Shown one piece after another: positions 9,457 to 17,563 of a stretch of DNA of 64,000 nucleotides; within the stretch, counting starts at the first letter, position 1, and each line of letters begins with the position of its first letter. The stretch spans positions 1,426,001-1,490,000 of the forward strand of contig NZ_JBISCD010000040.1 in assembly GCF_044386045.1 (NCBI RefSeq), read 5' to 3'. The DNA comes from Thalassobellus sediminis. GTDB lineage: Bacteria; Bacteroidota; Bacteroidia; Flavobacteriales; Flavobacteriaceae. The notes below the pieces were generated by a model. It was not told the DNA's origin, did not search any database, and worked only from the letters and a program-made list of their open reading frames with translations. The position numbers and the translations under genes were made by a program.

Positions 9457-10155
9457 ATGCAAGAAAAGCCATCATCGTTTTCAATAAAGAACTGGAGTCA
9501 AGACGATCAACCTCGCGAAAAGTTGCTCTATAAAGGTAAGGCTGCTTTAAGTGATGCAGAGTTGGTTGCTATTTTAATAGGATCGGGTAACAGAGACGAA
9601 AGCGCGGTAGCATTATGTAAACGAATTTTAGCAAGTGTTAATAATAATTTAAGCGAATTAGGAAAGCTATCAATCAAGCAACTCACAGAATTTAAAGGCA
9701 TTGGAGAAGCAAAAGCAATAACTATTGTAGCAGCGTTAGAATTAGGAAGACGCCGAAGAGGAGAGCTAGCTTTAGATAAAAAGAAAATAACATCTAGTAA
9801 TTCGGTTTTCGAACTTATGCAACCTGTTATTGGCGACTTGCAACATGAAGAGTTTTGGGTTATCTATTTAAATAATTCTAATAAGGTTATTCAAAAAAAT
9901 CAATTAAGTAAAGGTGGAATTACAGGTACATTAGTTGATTTGCGATTGGTAATAAAAAGTTCGTTAGAAGTTGGTGCTACAGGATTGGTTTTGGCACATA
10001 ATCATCCATCTGGAGCTTTAAAGCCTAGTGAAGCCGATAAGCATATTACTTCAAAATTAAAAATAGCAGCAGAAAGTTTAGATATAAAAGTATTAGACCA
10101 TCTTATTATAACCGAAAATGCATATTTTAGTTTTGCCGATGAAGGAATATTATAA
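9457..10155 (+). CDS. radC: RadC family JAB/MPN-domain protein
   Basis: A 232-residue protein. The N-terminal half has a helix-hairpin-helix-like region ('LTEFKGIGEAKAITIVAALELG'); the C-terminal half is the JAB/MPN metalloprotease fold with the zinc motif HNHPSG at 181-186 and Asp194 (His181, His183 and Asp194 as ligands). RadC proteins were once tied to DNA repair, but their biochemical role is still unsettled. Length is normal for the family. The gene stands between the divergent VOC gene and a palindromic repeat, and seems to be transcribed separately from the deacetylase-like gene downstream, 57 bases away. Confidence 0.93.
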   Translation: MQEKPSSFSIKNWSQDDQPREKLLYKGKAALSDAELVAILIGSGNRDESAVALCKRILASVNNNLSELGKLSIKQLTEFKGIGEAKAITIVAALELGRRRRGELALDKKKITSSNSVFELMQPVIGDLQHEEFWVIYLNNSNKVIQKNQLSKGGITGTLVDLRLVIKSSLEVGATGLVLAHNHPSGALKPSEADKHITSKLKIAAESLDIKVLDHLIITENAYFSFADEGIL

Positions 10156-10170
10156 ATTGATTAACGATAT

Positions 10171-10211
10171 TCTCTCCCTTTGGGAGAGATGTTCAAAGGA
10201 CAAAGAGGGAC
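10171..10211 (+). repeat. Short palindromic intergenic repeat
   Basis: A perfect 8-base stem TCTCTCCC/GGGAGAGA (10171-10178 with 10182-10189) with a 3-base loop, followed by TTCAAAGGACAAAGAGGGA. Elements of this 'CTCTCC...GGAGAG...GAGGG' type are frequent between flavobacterial genes. It lies between the radC stop and the next start; an in-frame TTG inside it at 10180 is therefore an unlikely start codon. Confidence 0.6.
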
Positions 10212-10212
10212 T

Positions 10213-11517
10213 ATGCTTTTAGTTTATACACATAAAATAACACCACGCGTAAAATATGTTTTTAAACATATTTGTAACCGAATTTTGGGTATTGAGGTCT
10301 CTTTTACAACAAAAATTGAGGCTTTTATTGCTCATGATAGTTTAAAAATGTCTTATACAAAACAACAACTGGGTAATGAGTTTTTTGTAAAAAGTCATGA
10401 TATTTTATTTGAGCAAGGACTAAGTGATGTTGAATTTAATATACACGATTGGGATGCTACAAAATGCTTTTTTTACATAGGCGATAAATGCTCCATACCG
10501 TTTGATATTTTTTCTGCGTCCTTTTATTTGTTATCGCGTTACGAAGAATATTTACCACATGTAAAAGATGAATACGGACGTTTTACAGCTTCTGAAAGTA
10601 TAGCTTATAAGAACAATTTTTTACATCAACCAGTCGTTGATATTTGGGCCTATAAGTTTAAAGAAGCTTTAAAAAATCAATTTCCAGAATATCAATTTTC
10701 AGAAAGAACGTATCGCATTAAACCTGTTATAGATGTGCCTTGTGCTTATAGTTATAAGTTAAAAGGCATAATGAGAACTTTGGGTGGTACTGTAAAAGAT
10801 TTGGTTAGGTTAAGGTTTAAAAGTTTGTATTATAGATTCATGGTAATTCTTGGTTTTAAACACGATCCATTTGATACTTTTAAGTATATAATCAATAGGC
10901 AGAAACAATCAAAGTTTAAGTTTTTGTTTTTCTTCATGATTGGCGATTATTCAACTTACGATAAGGGTATTAATGTCAATAATAAAAAATTCGTTTCACT
11001 TATAAAGCATGTGGCAGATTATTGTAAAGTAGGTTTAAAAACGTCATTTTTTGCAATTGATGATGCTGTTATATTGAAAAAGGAAAAAATGCGAATGGAA
11101 GATATTATTAACAACCCATTAAAAGCTTCAAGGCAGTCGTTTTCAAAACTTAATTTGCCAGAATCTTATAGAAACTATATCGAATTAGAAATTAGAGAAG
11201 ATTATACCATGGGCTATGTAAATGAAATTGGGTTTAGAGCAGGATCATGCACACCTTTTTTATTTTACGATTTAGATTATGAAACACAGACACCATTGAA
11301 AATTTGCCCATACCATCTTATGGACTATGCGTTATTAAAAACAAAATCGTTATTAGATAAAAAGAAAGTTCTAAACGAAATTATTAATGAAGTAAAGCAA
11401 GTAAATGGGGAGTTTGTTCCTGTGTTTCATAACTATACTTTTAGCGATAACGAAAGATGGAATGGATTTAAAGAATTGTTTAATATAATTTTAGATTCAA
11501 CAAATGAAGAAGCTTAA
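10213..11517 (+). CDS. Polysaccharide-deacetylase-like protein
   Basis: A 434-residue cytoplasmic-looking protein starting 'MLLVYTHKITPRVKYVFKHI'. I place the start at the ATG at 10213 because the upstream extension runs through a palindromic repeat. The second half resembles the NodB-like fold seen in polysaccharide deacetylases: 'FLFFFMIGDYSTYDKGINV' early and 'EIGFRAGSCTPFLFYDLDYE' late, the latter like the R-x-x-x-x-x-P motif of the family. Bacteroidota carry this two-domain form, usually near envelope-glycan genes. The catalytic metal triad is not clear, so activity is unproven. It overlaps the following HAD gene by 14 bases, suggesting coupled translation. Confidence 0.72.
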   Translation: MLLVYTHKITPRVKYVFKHICNRILGIEVSFTTKIEAFIAHDSLKMSYTKQQLGNEFFVKSHDILFEQGLSDVEFNIHDWDATKCFFYIGDKCSIPFDIFSASFYLLSRYEEYLPHVKDEYGRFTASESIAYKNNFLHQPVVDIWAYKFKEALKNQFPEYQFSERTYRIKPVIDVPCAYSYKLKGIMRTLGGTVKDLVRLRFKSLYYRFMVILGFKHDPFDTFKYIINRQKQSKFKFLFFFMIGDYSTYDKGINVNNKKFVSLIKHVADYCKVGLKTSFFAIDDAVILKKEKMRMEDIINNPLKASRQSFSKLNLPESYRNYIELEIREDYTMGYVNEIGFRAGSCTPFLFYDLDYETQTPLKICPYHLMDYALLKTKSLLDKKKVLNEIINEVKQVNGEFVPVFHNYTFSDNERWNGFKELFNIILDSTNEEA

Positions 11518-12196
11518 TGGTATTACCGATGTGTTTTTTGATTTAGACCATACACTTTGGGATTTTGACAAAAACTCAGCCTTAACTTTTAATAAAATAT
11601 TTGAAATAAATAATATAGAAGTTGATTTACAGTATTTTTTATCGCATTATGAACCTATAAATTTAAAGTATTGGAAACTTTATAGAGAAGAAAAAATAGA
11701 GAAAGAGGCGCTTCGTTTTGGTAGACTGAATGATGCTTTTTTAGCATTAAATCTTCAAATTGAATCGTCTTTAATTTATAAATTGTCAGATGATTATATA
11801 ACGCACTTAACAAGTTATAATCACTTATTTGATAATACGTTTGAAATACTTGAGTACCTTAATACAACATACAATCTTCATATAATAACAAATGGATTTG
11901 AAGAAGTACAACATGGTAAATTAACGAAGTCTAATATTCATCATTATTTTAAAACGGTTACAAATTCTGAAATGGTTGGCGTTAAAAAGCCAAATCCTAA
12001 AATATTTAACTATGCATTACAATTAGCAAATGCCGATGTTAGTAAAAGTGTTATGATTGGAGATAATTATGAAGCCGATATTTTAGGAGCTTTAGATATA
12101 GGAATGGATGCCATTTTTTTTGATGTTAATAATGTGACATTTGATAATAATTTGAAACAAATAAACGCGCTTTTAGATTTGAAAAAGTATTTGTAA
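11504..12196 (+). CDS. yjjG: YjjG family HAD nucleotidase
   Basis: A 230-residue HAD-superfamily phosphatase. Motif I is 'DVFFDLDHTLWDF' with nucleophile Asp13 and acid/base Asp15; motif II is 'LHIITNGFEE'; motif III/IV lies in 'VGVKKPNPKIFNYAL' and 'SVMIGDNYEADILGA'. The helical cap lies between motifs I and II. YjjG-type enzymes hydrolyse nucleoside monophosphates, with a preference for noncanonical pyrimidines (house-cleaning). It is translated from within the end of the deacetylase-like gene (14-base overlap), so the two are almost certainly one transcript, although no shared pathway is apparent. Confidence 0.88.
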   Translation: MKKLNGITDVFFDLDHTLWDFDKNSALTFNKIFEINNIEVDLQYFLSHYEPINLKYWKLYREEKIEKEALRFGRLNDAFLALNLQIESSLIYKLSDDYITHLTSYNHLFDNTFEILEYLNTTYNLHIITNGFEEVQHGKLTKSNIHHYFKTVTNSEMVGVKKPNPKIFNYALQLANADVSKSVMIGDNYEADILGALDIGMDAIFFDVNNVTFDNNLKQINALLDLKKYL

Positions 12197-12301
12197 ATCG
12201 AAAATAAAAGTTAATTATCTCGTTTAAATGAGATGATTTTATAATTTAACAGACACAAAGTGTATATTTACATTTAGGTTTTAACTATATATTTATTAAA
12301 A

Positions 12302-13165
12302 ATGAAGACTAAGTTTTTTTCTTTACTTGTTACATGTTTAATTGTAACTTCTGTATTTGCACAAGCTAATTTAAACGATTACAAATATGTGATTGTTCCA
12401 ACAAAATATGATTTTTTAAAAGAGAGTAACCAGTATCAATTAAATGCATTAACTAAATTTTTGTTTAATAAATACGGATTTGAAACTTTGATGGAAGGTG
12501 ATGAATACCCTGAAGATTTAGTAAGAAACAGATGTTTGGCATTACGATCTAATGTTACAAAAGATAATGGGCTTTTTAAAACGAAATTATTAGTGACATT
12601 AAAAGGTTGTAATGATCAAGTTGTGTTTATATCTCAATTGGGTGAAAGTAGAGAAAAAGAATATGACAAAGCTTATACCGAAGCGATTCGGAATGCTTTT
12701 AAGTCTATTGAAGAGGCTAATTATAAGTATGAACCAAAAGCTGAAGGTGTAGTTCTAGCATCAAATAAGAAAGAAGTTAAAGCTGAAGCTTCTGAAGAAA
12801 TAAAAAAATTAAAAGAAGAAATTCAAACTCTTAAAAAAGAAAAGAAAGCTGAGGTTGTTGAGCAGGAGGTTGAGGAAGCTGTTATTGAAATAGTAGAAGA
12901 GGTTCCTGTAGAAAAAGTAGAACCTAAAGAAGTAGCTGTTAAAAAAGTAGTATCTAATGTTTTATATGCTCAAGAAATTGAAAATGGTTTTCAGTTAGTT
13001 GATAGCTCTCCACGAGTGGTTTATAAAATTAAAAAAACAAGTATGAAGGATGTTTTTTTAGTTCTAAATAAAAACGGTACGTTATCTAAAAAGGGGGCTG
13101 ATTGGGTTTTAGAATATTACGAGAATGATGTTTTAAAGCAAGAAGTTCTAAATATTAAATTTTAA
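12302..13165 (+). CDS. Exported coiled-coil protein of unknown function
   Basis: A 287-residue protein not assigned to a named family. Residues 1-20 form a signal peptide ending 'VTSVFAQ'. Residues 25-145 look like one folded domain, with 'YKYVIVPTKYDFLKESNQYQ' near the start. A charged segment at about 155-225 rich in Lys/Glu ('EEIKKLKEEIQTLKKEKK') should be coiled coil or extended, and a short C-terminal domain ('VLYAQEIENGFQLVDSSPRV') closes it. The first domain's pattern is typical of small periplasmic flavobacterial proteins. It is preceded by 105 bases containing a possible TATATTTA -7 box, so it is probably monocistronic. Confidence 0.75.
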   Translation: MKTKFFSLLVTCLIVTSVFAQANLNDYKYVIVPTKYDFLKESNQYQLNALTKFLFNKYGFETLMEGDEYPEDLVRNRCLALRSNVTKDNGLFKTKLLVTLKGCNDQVVFISQLGESREKEYDKAYTEAIRNAFKSIEEANYKYEPKAEGVVLASNKKEVKAEASEEIKKLKEEIQTLKKEKKAEVVEQEVEEAVIEIVEEVPVEKVEPKEVAVKKVVSNVLYAQEIENGFQLVDSSPRVVYKIKKTSMKDVFLVLNKNGTLSKKGADWVLEYYENDVLKQEVLNIKF

Positions 13166-13190
13166 CTAAAATCTTGTTTTGTAACGTGAA

Positions 13191-13273
13191 GTGCGTTAGG
13201 GATTGCAGTGAAAATCCTTTTGCTTTTTGCAAAAGATTGTAGCGGAAAGCCCGACCCTTGGGGTAACGCCCAA
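13191..13273 (-). repeat. Interspersed palindromic repeat, copy 2
   Basis: Read on the minus strand, this carries GGGCGTTACC, GGGTCGGGCTTTC, an internal 7-base hairpin (CTTTTGC/GCAAAAG) and CACTGCAATCCCTAACGC, the same ordered blocks as at 7353-7481. The spacer between the blocks differs, with its own palindrome, which suggests the hairpin rather than the exact bases is conserved. It abuts the rarA stop codon and may also act as its transcription terminator. Confidence 0.75.
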
Positions 13274-13274
13274 A

Positions 13275-14558
13275 TTAATAACCGTATTTATCTTTCCAAC
13301 GTTGTTTTAAAAATTCACGATGCGCATTCTCTCTAGCATTATTACCTGGTTCGTAAAATGTGGTGTTTTTAATGCTGTCTGGTAGAAATTCTTGCTCTGC
13401 AAAGTTGTTTTCGTAATTATGCGAATATTTATAATCATCGCCATAACCAAGCTCTTTCATTAACTTTGTTGGTGCATTTCTAATACCTAATGGTACTGAT
13501 AAATCGCCTGTTTGTTTTACCAATTGTTGCGCGTTGCCAATAGCTGTGTAAGTGGCATTGCTTTTGGGTGAACATGCCAAATAAGTTGCACATTGACTTA
13601 ATATAATTCTGGATTCTGGATAGCCAATAGTAGAAACCGCCTGAAAGGTATTATTTGCAATAACCAAAGCCGTGGGGTTGGCATTTCCAATATCTTCGCT
13701 GGCAGCAATAAGTAAGCGTCTCGCAATAAATTTAACATCTTCGCCACCTTCAATCATACGTGCTAACCAATAAACCGCAGCGTTGGGATCGCTACCACGA
13801 ATAGATTTTATAAATGCCGATATAATATCGTAATGTTGTTCGCCAGTTTTATCGTAACGTACCGTATTGTTCTGAATTTTTTGTAAAACACGGTCGTCTG
13901 TAATAATAACAGAGTCTGAACCTTCAGAGTTTACAATCAACTCAAAAATATTTAAAAGCTTTCTTGCATCACCGCCTGAAAGTCTTATTAAGGCATTGGT
14001 TTCTTTAAGTTTTATGTCTTTCTTAGCTAAGAGTTCGTCTTTTTCTATAGCTCGCTTTAAAAGGGTTTCTAGATCGGTTTTATCAAATGCATTTAAAATG
14101 TAAACTTGACAGCGAGAAAGCAATGCGGGAATAACCTCAAAACTTGGGTTTTCGGTTGTTGCACCAACTAAAGTTACCCAACCTTTTTCTACAGCTTGTA
14201 ATAACGAATCTTGTTGCGATTTACTAAATCTATGAATCTCATCAATAAATAAAATAGGGTTTTTGGTGGTAAATAAACCACCGCTTTGCTTTGCTTTTTC
14301 AATAACATCGCGAATATCTTTTACTCCAGAATTTATGGCACTAAGCGTGTAAAAAGGTCTGCCAGATTCGGATGCAATAATATTGGCAAGTGTTGTTTTT
14401 CCAATACCCGGAGGTCCCCAAAAAATCATGGATGGAATTAAACCTTGTTTTATATGCTGCGTTAATGTACCGCTTTCTCCAACTAGGTGTGTTTGACTAA
14501 TATAGTCTTCTAGAGTTTTTGGTCTTAATCGTTCCGCTAAAGGTTCATTCACATTCAT
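13275..14558 (-). CDS. rarA: Replication-associated recombination protein A
   Basis: A 427-residue AAA+ ATPase of the RarA/MgsA/WRNIP1 family, which acts at stalled replication forks together with SSB. Walker A is GPPGIGKT at 48-55, Walker B is 'ILFIDEIHRF' at about 102-111, and sensor 1 is 'VGATTENPSFE'. The C-terminal part has the tetramerisation domain of the family ('YWLARMIEGGEDVKFIARRL', 'ASEDIGNANP'). Length is typical. The gene is flanked on both sides by interspersed-repeat sequence and has no operon partner. Confidence 0.95.
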   Translation of the reverse strand: MNVNEPLAERLRPKTLEDYISQTHLVGESGTLTQHIKQGLIPSMIFWGPPGIGKTTLANIIASESGRPFYTLSAINSGVKDIRDVIEKAKQSGGLFTTKNPILFIDEIHRFSKSQQDSLLQAVEKGWVTLVGATTENPSFEVIPALLSRCQVYILNAFDKTDLETLLKRAIEKDELLAKKDIKLKETNALIRLSGGDARKLLNIFELIVNSEGSDSVIITDDRVLQKIQNNTVRYDKTGEQHYDIISAFIKSIRGSDPNAAVYWLARMIEGGEDVKFIARRLLIAASEDIGNANPTALVIANNTFQAVSTIGYPESRIILSQCATYLACSPKSNATYTAIGNAQQLVKQTGDLSVPLGIRNAPTKLMKELGYGDDYKYSHNYENNFAEQEFLPDSIKNTTFYEPGNNARENAHREFLKQRWKDKYGY

Positions 14559-14639
14559 AATGTAAAATTAAAGATTTATTCCTGTGTAAACAGAAATCTT
14601 TTAAGGAATTTGGATAATTAATGGTTGTATTTGTTTTGG

Positions 14640-14701
14640 AAGTATTCCTAAAAGATAATCCCTCACGCGGGTATATCTGCCAATTTAGCACCAAATACTA
14701 A
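14640..14701 (+). repeat. Interspersed palindromic repeat, partial copy 3
   Basis: AATCCCTCACGCGGGTATATCTGCC matches the last block of copy 1, and the element ends TTTAGCACCAAATACTAA. That end is the reverse complement of the TTAGTATTTGG that begins copy 1, so the complete element seems to have terminal inverted repeats. The left half is missing or diverged here. It fills the gap between rarA and the rhomboid gene. Confidence 0.65.
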
Positions 14702-14731
14702 GTTGGTTAACTATTTGCTATATTTAGAGTA

Positions 14732-15460
14732 ATGAAACAACACGAACATTTTAAATTCTCGACAGGCGTTGTGGGGTATCCCATCTTTTTTGTGCTAACT
14801 ATTTGGTTAGTATTTTGGTTCGAAGTGCGTTTTGGGTTCAATTTTAGTAAGTATGGTGTGTATCCTCAAACAATAAAAGGATTACTCGGTATTCTTTTTA
14901 GCCCGTTTATTCATGGCGATATAAAACACATATATCATAATACAATTCCGTTATTTGTGCTATCAATGGCTTTATTTTATTTCTATAGACCCATTGCATG
15001 GAAAGTTATTCTTTTAGGTGTTTTATTTTCAGGATTGTTGACTTGGTGTATTGGGAGGCCATCCTATCATATTGGAGCAAGCGGACTTATTTATGTATTG
15101 GTAAGTTTTACCTTTTTTAAAGGTGTTTTTGCTAAACATTATCGGTTAATAGCATTGTCTCTTTTAGTCATTTTTCTTTATGGAAGTATGATTTGGTATA
15201 CTATGCCAGTTAAAGAAGGTATTTCGTGGGAAGGGCATTTGTCGGGATTAATTACAGGGCTATTATTTGCTTTGTTTTTTAGAAAACAAATAGCAAAACC
15301 AAAAAAGTATGTTTGGGAACAAGAAAATTATAACGAAGCTGATGACCCATTTTTAAAGCATTTTGATGCAGATGGAAACTTTATAGACTCTATTGAACCT
15401 CAGCTAGAGGATGAGCAAGTACCTAAAATAAACTATACTTATAAAGAAAATAAAGATTAA
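14732..15460 (+). CDS. Rhomboid family intramembrane serine protease
   Basis: A 242-residue inner-membrane protein with about six hydrophobic helices and a hydrophilic C-terminal tail from about residue 190. The catalytic pair is Ser117 in GASGLIYVL and His169 in EGHLSGLITGL; the HxxxxHN-type segment is 'GDIKHIYHNTIPLF' in the first third. Rhomboids cut membrane proteins within the bilayer; the substrate here is unknown. The next gene, an arylsulfotransferase-like lipoprotein, starts 21 bases downstream on the same strand, so they may be co-transcribed. Confidence 0.92.
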   Translation: MKQHEHFKFSTGVVGYPIFFVLTIWLVFWFEVRFGFNFSKYGVYPQTIKGLLGILFSPFIHGDIKHIYHNTIPLFVLSMALFYFYRPIAWKVILLGVLFSGLLTWCIGRPSYHIGASGLIYVLVSFTFFKGVFAKHYRLIALSLLVIFLYGSMIWYTMPVKEGISWEGHLSGLITGLLFALFFRKQIAKPKKYVWEQENYNEADDPFLKHFDADGNFIDSIEPQLEDEQVPKINYTYKENKD

Positions 15461-15481
15461 TTTTATAAAAAGGATAAATAA

Positions 15482-16759
15482 ATGAAAAGGAGATTTTTAA
15501 GCGTTTATACATTGTTATGTTTTTTTGTAATTGCATCTTGTAGTAGTAATGATAATGAAATAGAAAAACCAATTGAAGAAGTTGTTTTAGCTGATGAGGT
15601 TGAAGTATATGTTGCAGATAAACTGGAAAATAGTGTAGCTTTAATTGTGAAAAATGGAGGAGAATCTTCTTTTTTAGTTGATAAGAAAGGAGAGATATTA
15701 AAAGTTTGGGATTTTGAAATAGCATTGGGTAACGATTTAGAATTATTGCCTGATGGAAGATTACTTGGTATTTTTAAAGCATCAAATCTTAGTTTTTCTT
15801 TTGGAGGATTTGGAGGAATAGTTAGAATAATAAATGTTGACGGTTCTATAGATTGGGAATTTAACTATTACTCTGAAAATTATTTAGCGCATCATGATGT
15901 GGAAATGCTTCCAAATGGAAATGTTTTAATAATAGTTTGGGAACGTGTTTTAGCTTTAGATGCTAAGAATATGGGTATAGAGGTAGATAGTGATGTGTAT
16001 ACAGAATCTTTAATTGAGGTAAACCCTAAAAATAATCAAATAGTATGGGAGTGGCATAGTATAGATCATTTGGTTCAAGATATTGATAGTAATCTTCCTA
16101 ATTATGGTTTTGTAAAAGATAACCCACAACTTATTAATCATAATTATGTAAAAAGAGATAATGGAGATATAATGCACGCAAATGGAATAGATTATGATCC
16201 TGTCAAAGATTTAATTTACATGAGTATTAATTTTTATAGTGAAGTATGGGTTATCGACCATTCTACCACGACTTCTGAATCTTCAACACATAAAGGAGGT
16301 AGTTATAATAAAGGAGGTGATTTAATTTATCGTTTTGGTAATCCAGAGGCATACAATAATACTGTTGGAAAGAGATTATTTTATAATAATCATTTTCCAA
16401 ATTTTTTAGAACAAGATGAAGTAGGAGCTGGTAATGTTTTAGTTTTCAATAATAATTATGAAGCAGAACAGTCTACAGTTCATGAGTTTAAAATGCCAGA
16501 TAATTTTGAACTTATTGCAGATTCAGATAATGAGCCACAAGAAATATGGAGTTTTACCGATCCTAATTTGTATAATGTTCGGATATCTGGCGCAGTAAGA
16601 CTTAAAAATGGCAATACTTTAATATGTGAAGGAGATTATGGAATATGGGAAGTAACTCCACAAAATGAAGTGGTATGGAAGTATAATTCAGAAGGCAATT
16701 TTTGGCGAGCCTATAATTACTTATTTACTGATTCAGAAATAATTAATTTAAAACTTTAG
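15482..16759 (+). CDS. Arylsulfotransferase (ASST) family lipoprotein
   Basis: A 425-residue lipoprotein. The signal peptide ends in a lipobox at Cys20 ('FFVIASCSSNDNE'); the acidic residues after the Cys resemble the flavobacterial surface-export signal. The body has six-bladed-propeller character with repeated 'L-PDGRLLGIF', 'MLPNGNVLII' and 'RLKNGNTLICEGDYG' blades, and a 'LAHHDVEMLPNG' segment with conserved His as in arylsulfotransferases. Family members move sulfate between phenols without PAPS. Whether this one is active cannot be told. It shares a likely transcript with the rhomboid gene; its stop lies only 5 bases from the convergent rlmB stop. Confidence 0.75.
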   Translation: MKRRFLSVYTLLCFFVIASCSSNDNEIEKPIEEVVLADEVEVYVADKLENSVALIVKNGGESSFLVDKKGEILKVWDFEIALGNDLELLPDGRLLGIFKASNLSFSFGGFGGIVRIINVDGSIDWEFNYYSENYLAHHDVEMLPNGNVLIIVWERVLALDAKNMGIEVDSDVYTESLIEVNPKNNQIVWEWHSIDHLVQDIDSNLPNYGFVKDNPQLINHNYVKRDNGDIMHANGIDYDPVKDLIYMSINFYSEVWVIDHSTTTSESSTHKGGSYNKGGDLIYRFGNPEAYNNTVGKRLFYNNHFPNFLEQDEVGAGNVLVFNNNYEAEQSTVHEFKMPDNFELIADSDNEPQEIWSFTDPNLYNVRISGAVRLKNGNTLICEGDYGIWEVTPQNEVVWKYNSEGNFWRAYNYLFTDSEIINLKL

Positions 16760-16764
16760 TTTTA

Positions 16765-17499
16765 CTATAATCTTTGCCTTAAAGCTTCATACAAAAAAGC
16801 TCCACATGCAACTGATACATTTAAAGATTCTATTTCACCTATTAAAGGTAATTTTGCTTTAGCATCAACAACTTTTAATGTCGATGGGTTTATACCTCTA
16901 TCTTCAGAACCCATAATAATAGCACAAGGCTCTTTAAAAGACACATCATATAACGTGTTGTCTGTTTTTTCGGTAGCAGCTATTACTTTTATATCTGATG
17001 CTTGCATGAAAAATACAGCGTCTTTAATATGATCTACTTTACAAATAGGGATTTTAAAAACGGCACCAGCACTTGTTTTAATCGTATCTCCATTTACAGG
17101 AGCACCACCTTTTTTCTGGATAATAATGCCATCAACGCCTGTACATTCTGCAGTTCTAATAATCGCACCAAAATTACGTACATCACTTAATTGATCAAGC
17201 AATAAAAATAGTGGTGTTTTTCCAGATTCAAAAACACTAGTGACTAATGTTTCCATATCATGAAAAGCGATAGGTGATATTTGAGCTACTGCACCTTGGT
17301 GGTTGCTTCTTGTTAATCTATTAAGTTTTTCTACAGGAACATATGATGAATTAACACTTTTTTTTCTTAATACAGTCTCTAACTCGGTAAACAATTCTCC
17401 TTTTAAACCTTTTTGAAGGAATACTTTATCTATAGTTTTACCAGAATTTATAGCTTCAATAATAGCTCTAATACCAAAAATTTGTGTTTGTTCTTGCAT
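16765..17499 (-). CDS. rlmB: 23S rRNA (guanosine-2'-O-)-methyltransferase RlmB
   Basis: A 244-residue SpoU/TrmH-family enzyme that methylates a guanosine in domain V of 23S rRNA. An N-terminal substrate-binding domain ('IFGIRAIIEAINSGKTIDKV') is followed by the knotted SPOUT domain with motif 1 'LDQLSDVRNFGAIIRTAEC', motif 2 'CAIIMGSEDRGINP' and motif 3 'LPLIGEIESLNVSVACGAFL'. I prefer the ATG at 17499; an upstream in-frame ATG at 17523 would start inside the terminator hairpin of the neighbouring operon. TrmH group-3 tRNA methylases are close relatives but the motifs fit RlmB best. Confidence 0.92.
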   Translation of the reverse strand: MQEQTQIFGIRAIIEAINSGKTIDKVFLQKGLKGELFTELETVLRKKSVNSSYVPVEKLNRLTRSNHQGAVAQISPIAFHDMETLVTSVFESGKTPLFLLLDQLSDVRNFGAIIRTAECTGVDGIIIQKKGGAPVNGDTIKTSAGAVFKIPICKVDHIKDAVFFMQASDIKVIAATEKTDNTLYDVSFKEPCAIIMGSEDRGINPSTLKVVDAKAKLPLIGEIESLNVSVACGAFLYEALRQRL

Positions 17500-17512
17500 G
17501 GGGTAAAGGTAT

Positions 17513-17543
17513 AAAAAAACCACCTCGATTGAGGTGGTTTTTT
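17513..17543 (-). terminator. Intrinsic terminator of the SusCD operon
   Basis: A perfect stem AAAAAACCACCTC/GAGGTGGTTTTTT with a 4-base loop lies 20 bases beyond the stop of the last operon gene, and carries A and T runs on both sides so it could work in both directions. It is also just upstream of the rlmB start at 17499, so the rlmB promoter must overlap or lie within this structure, or rlmB depends on readthrough. Confidence 0.88.
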
Positions 17544-17563
17544 ATCAATAAATCATTTACTAA

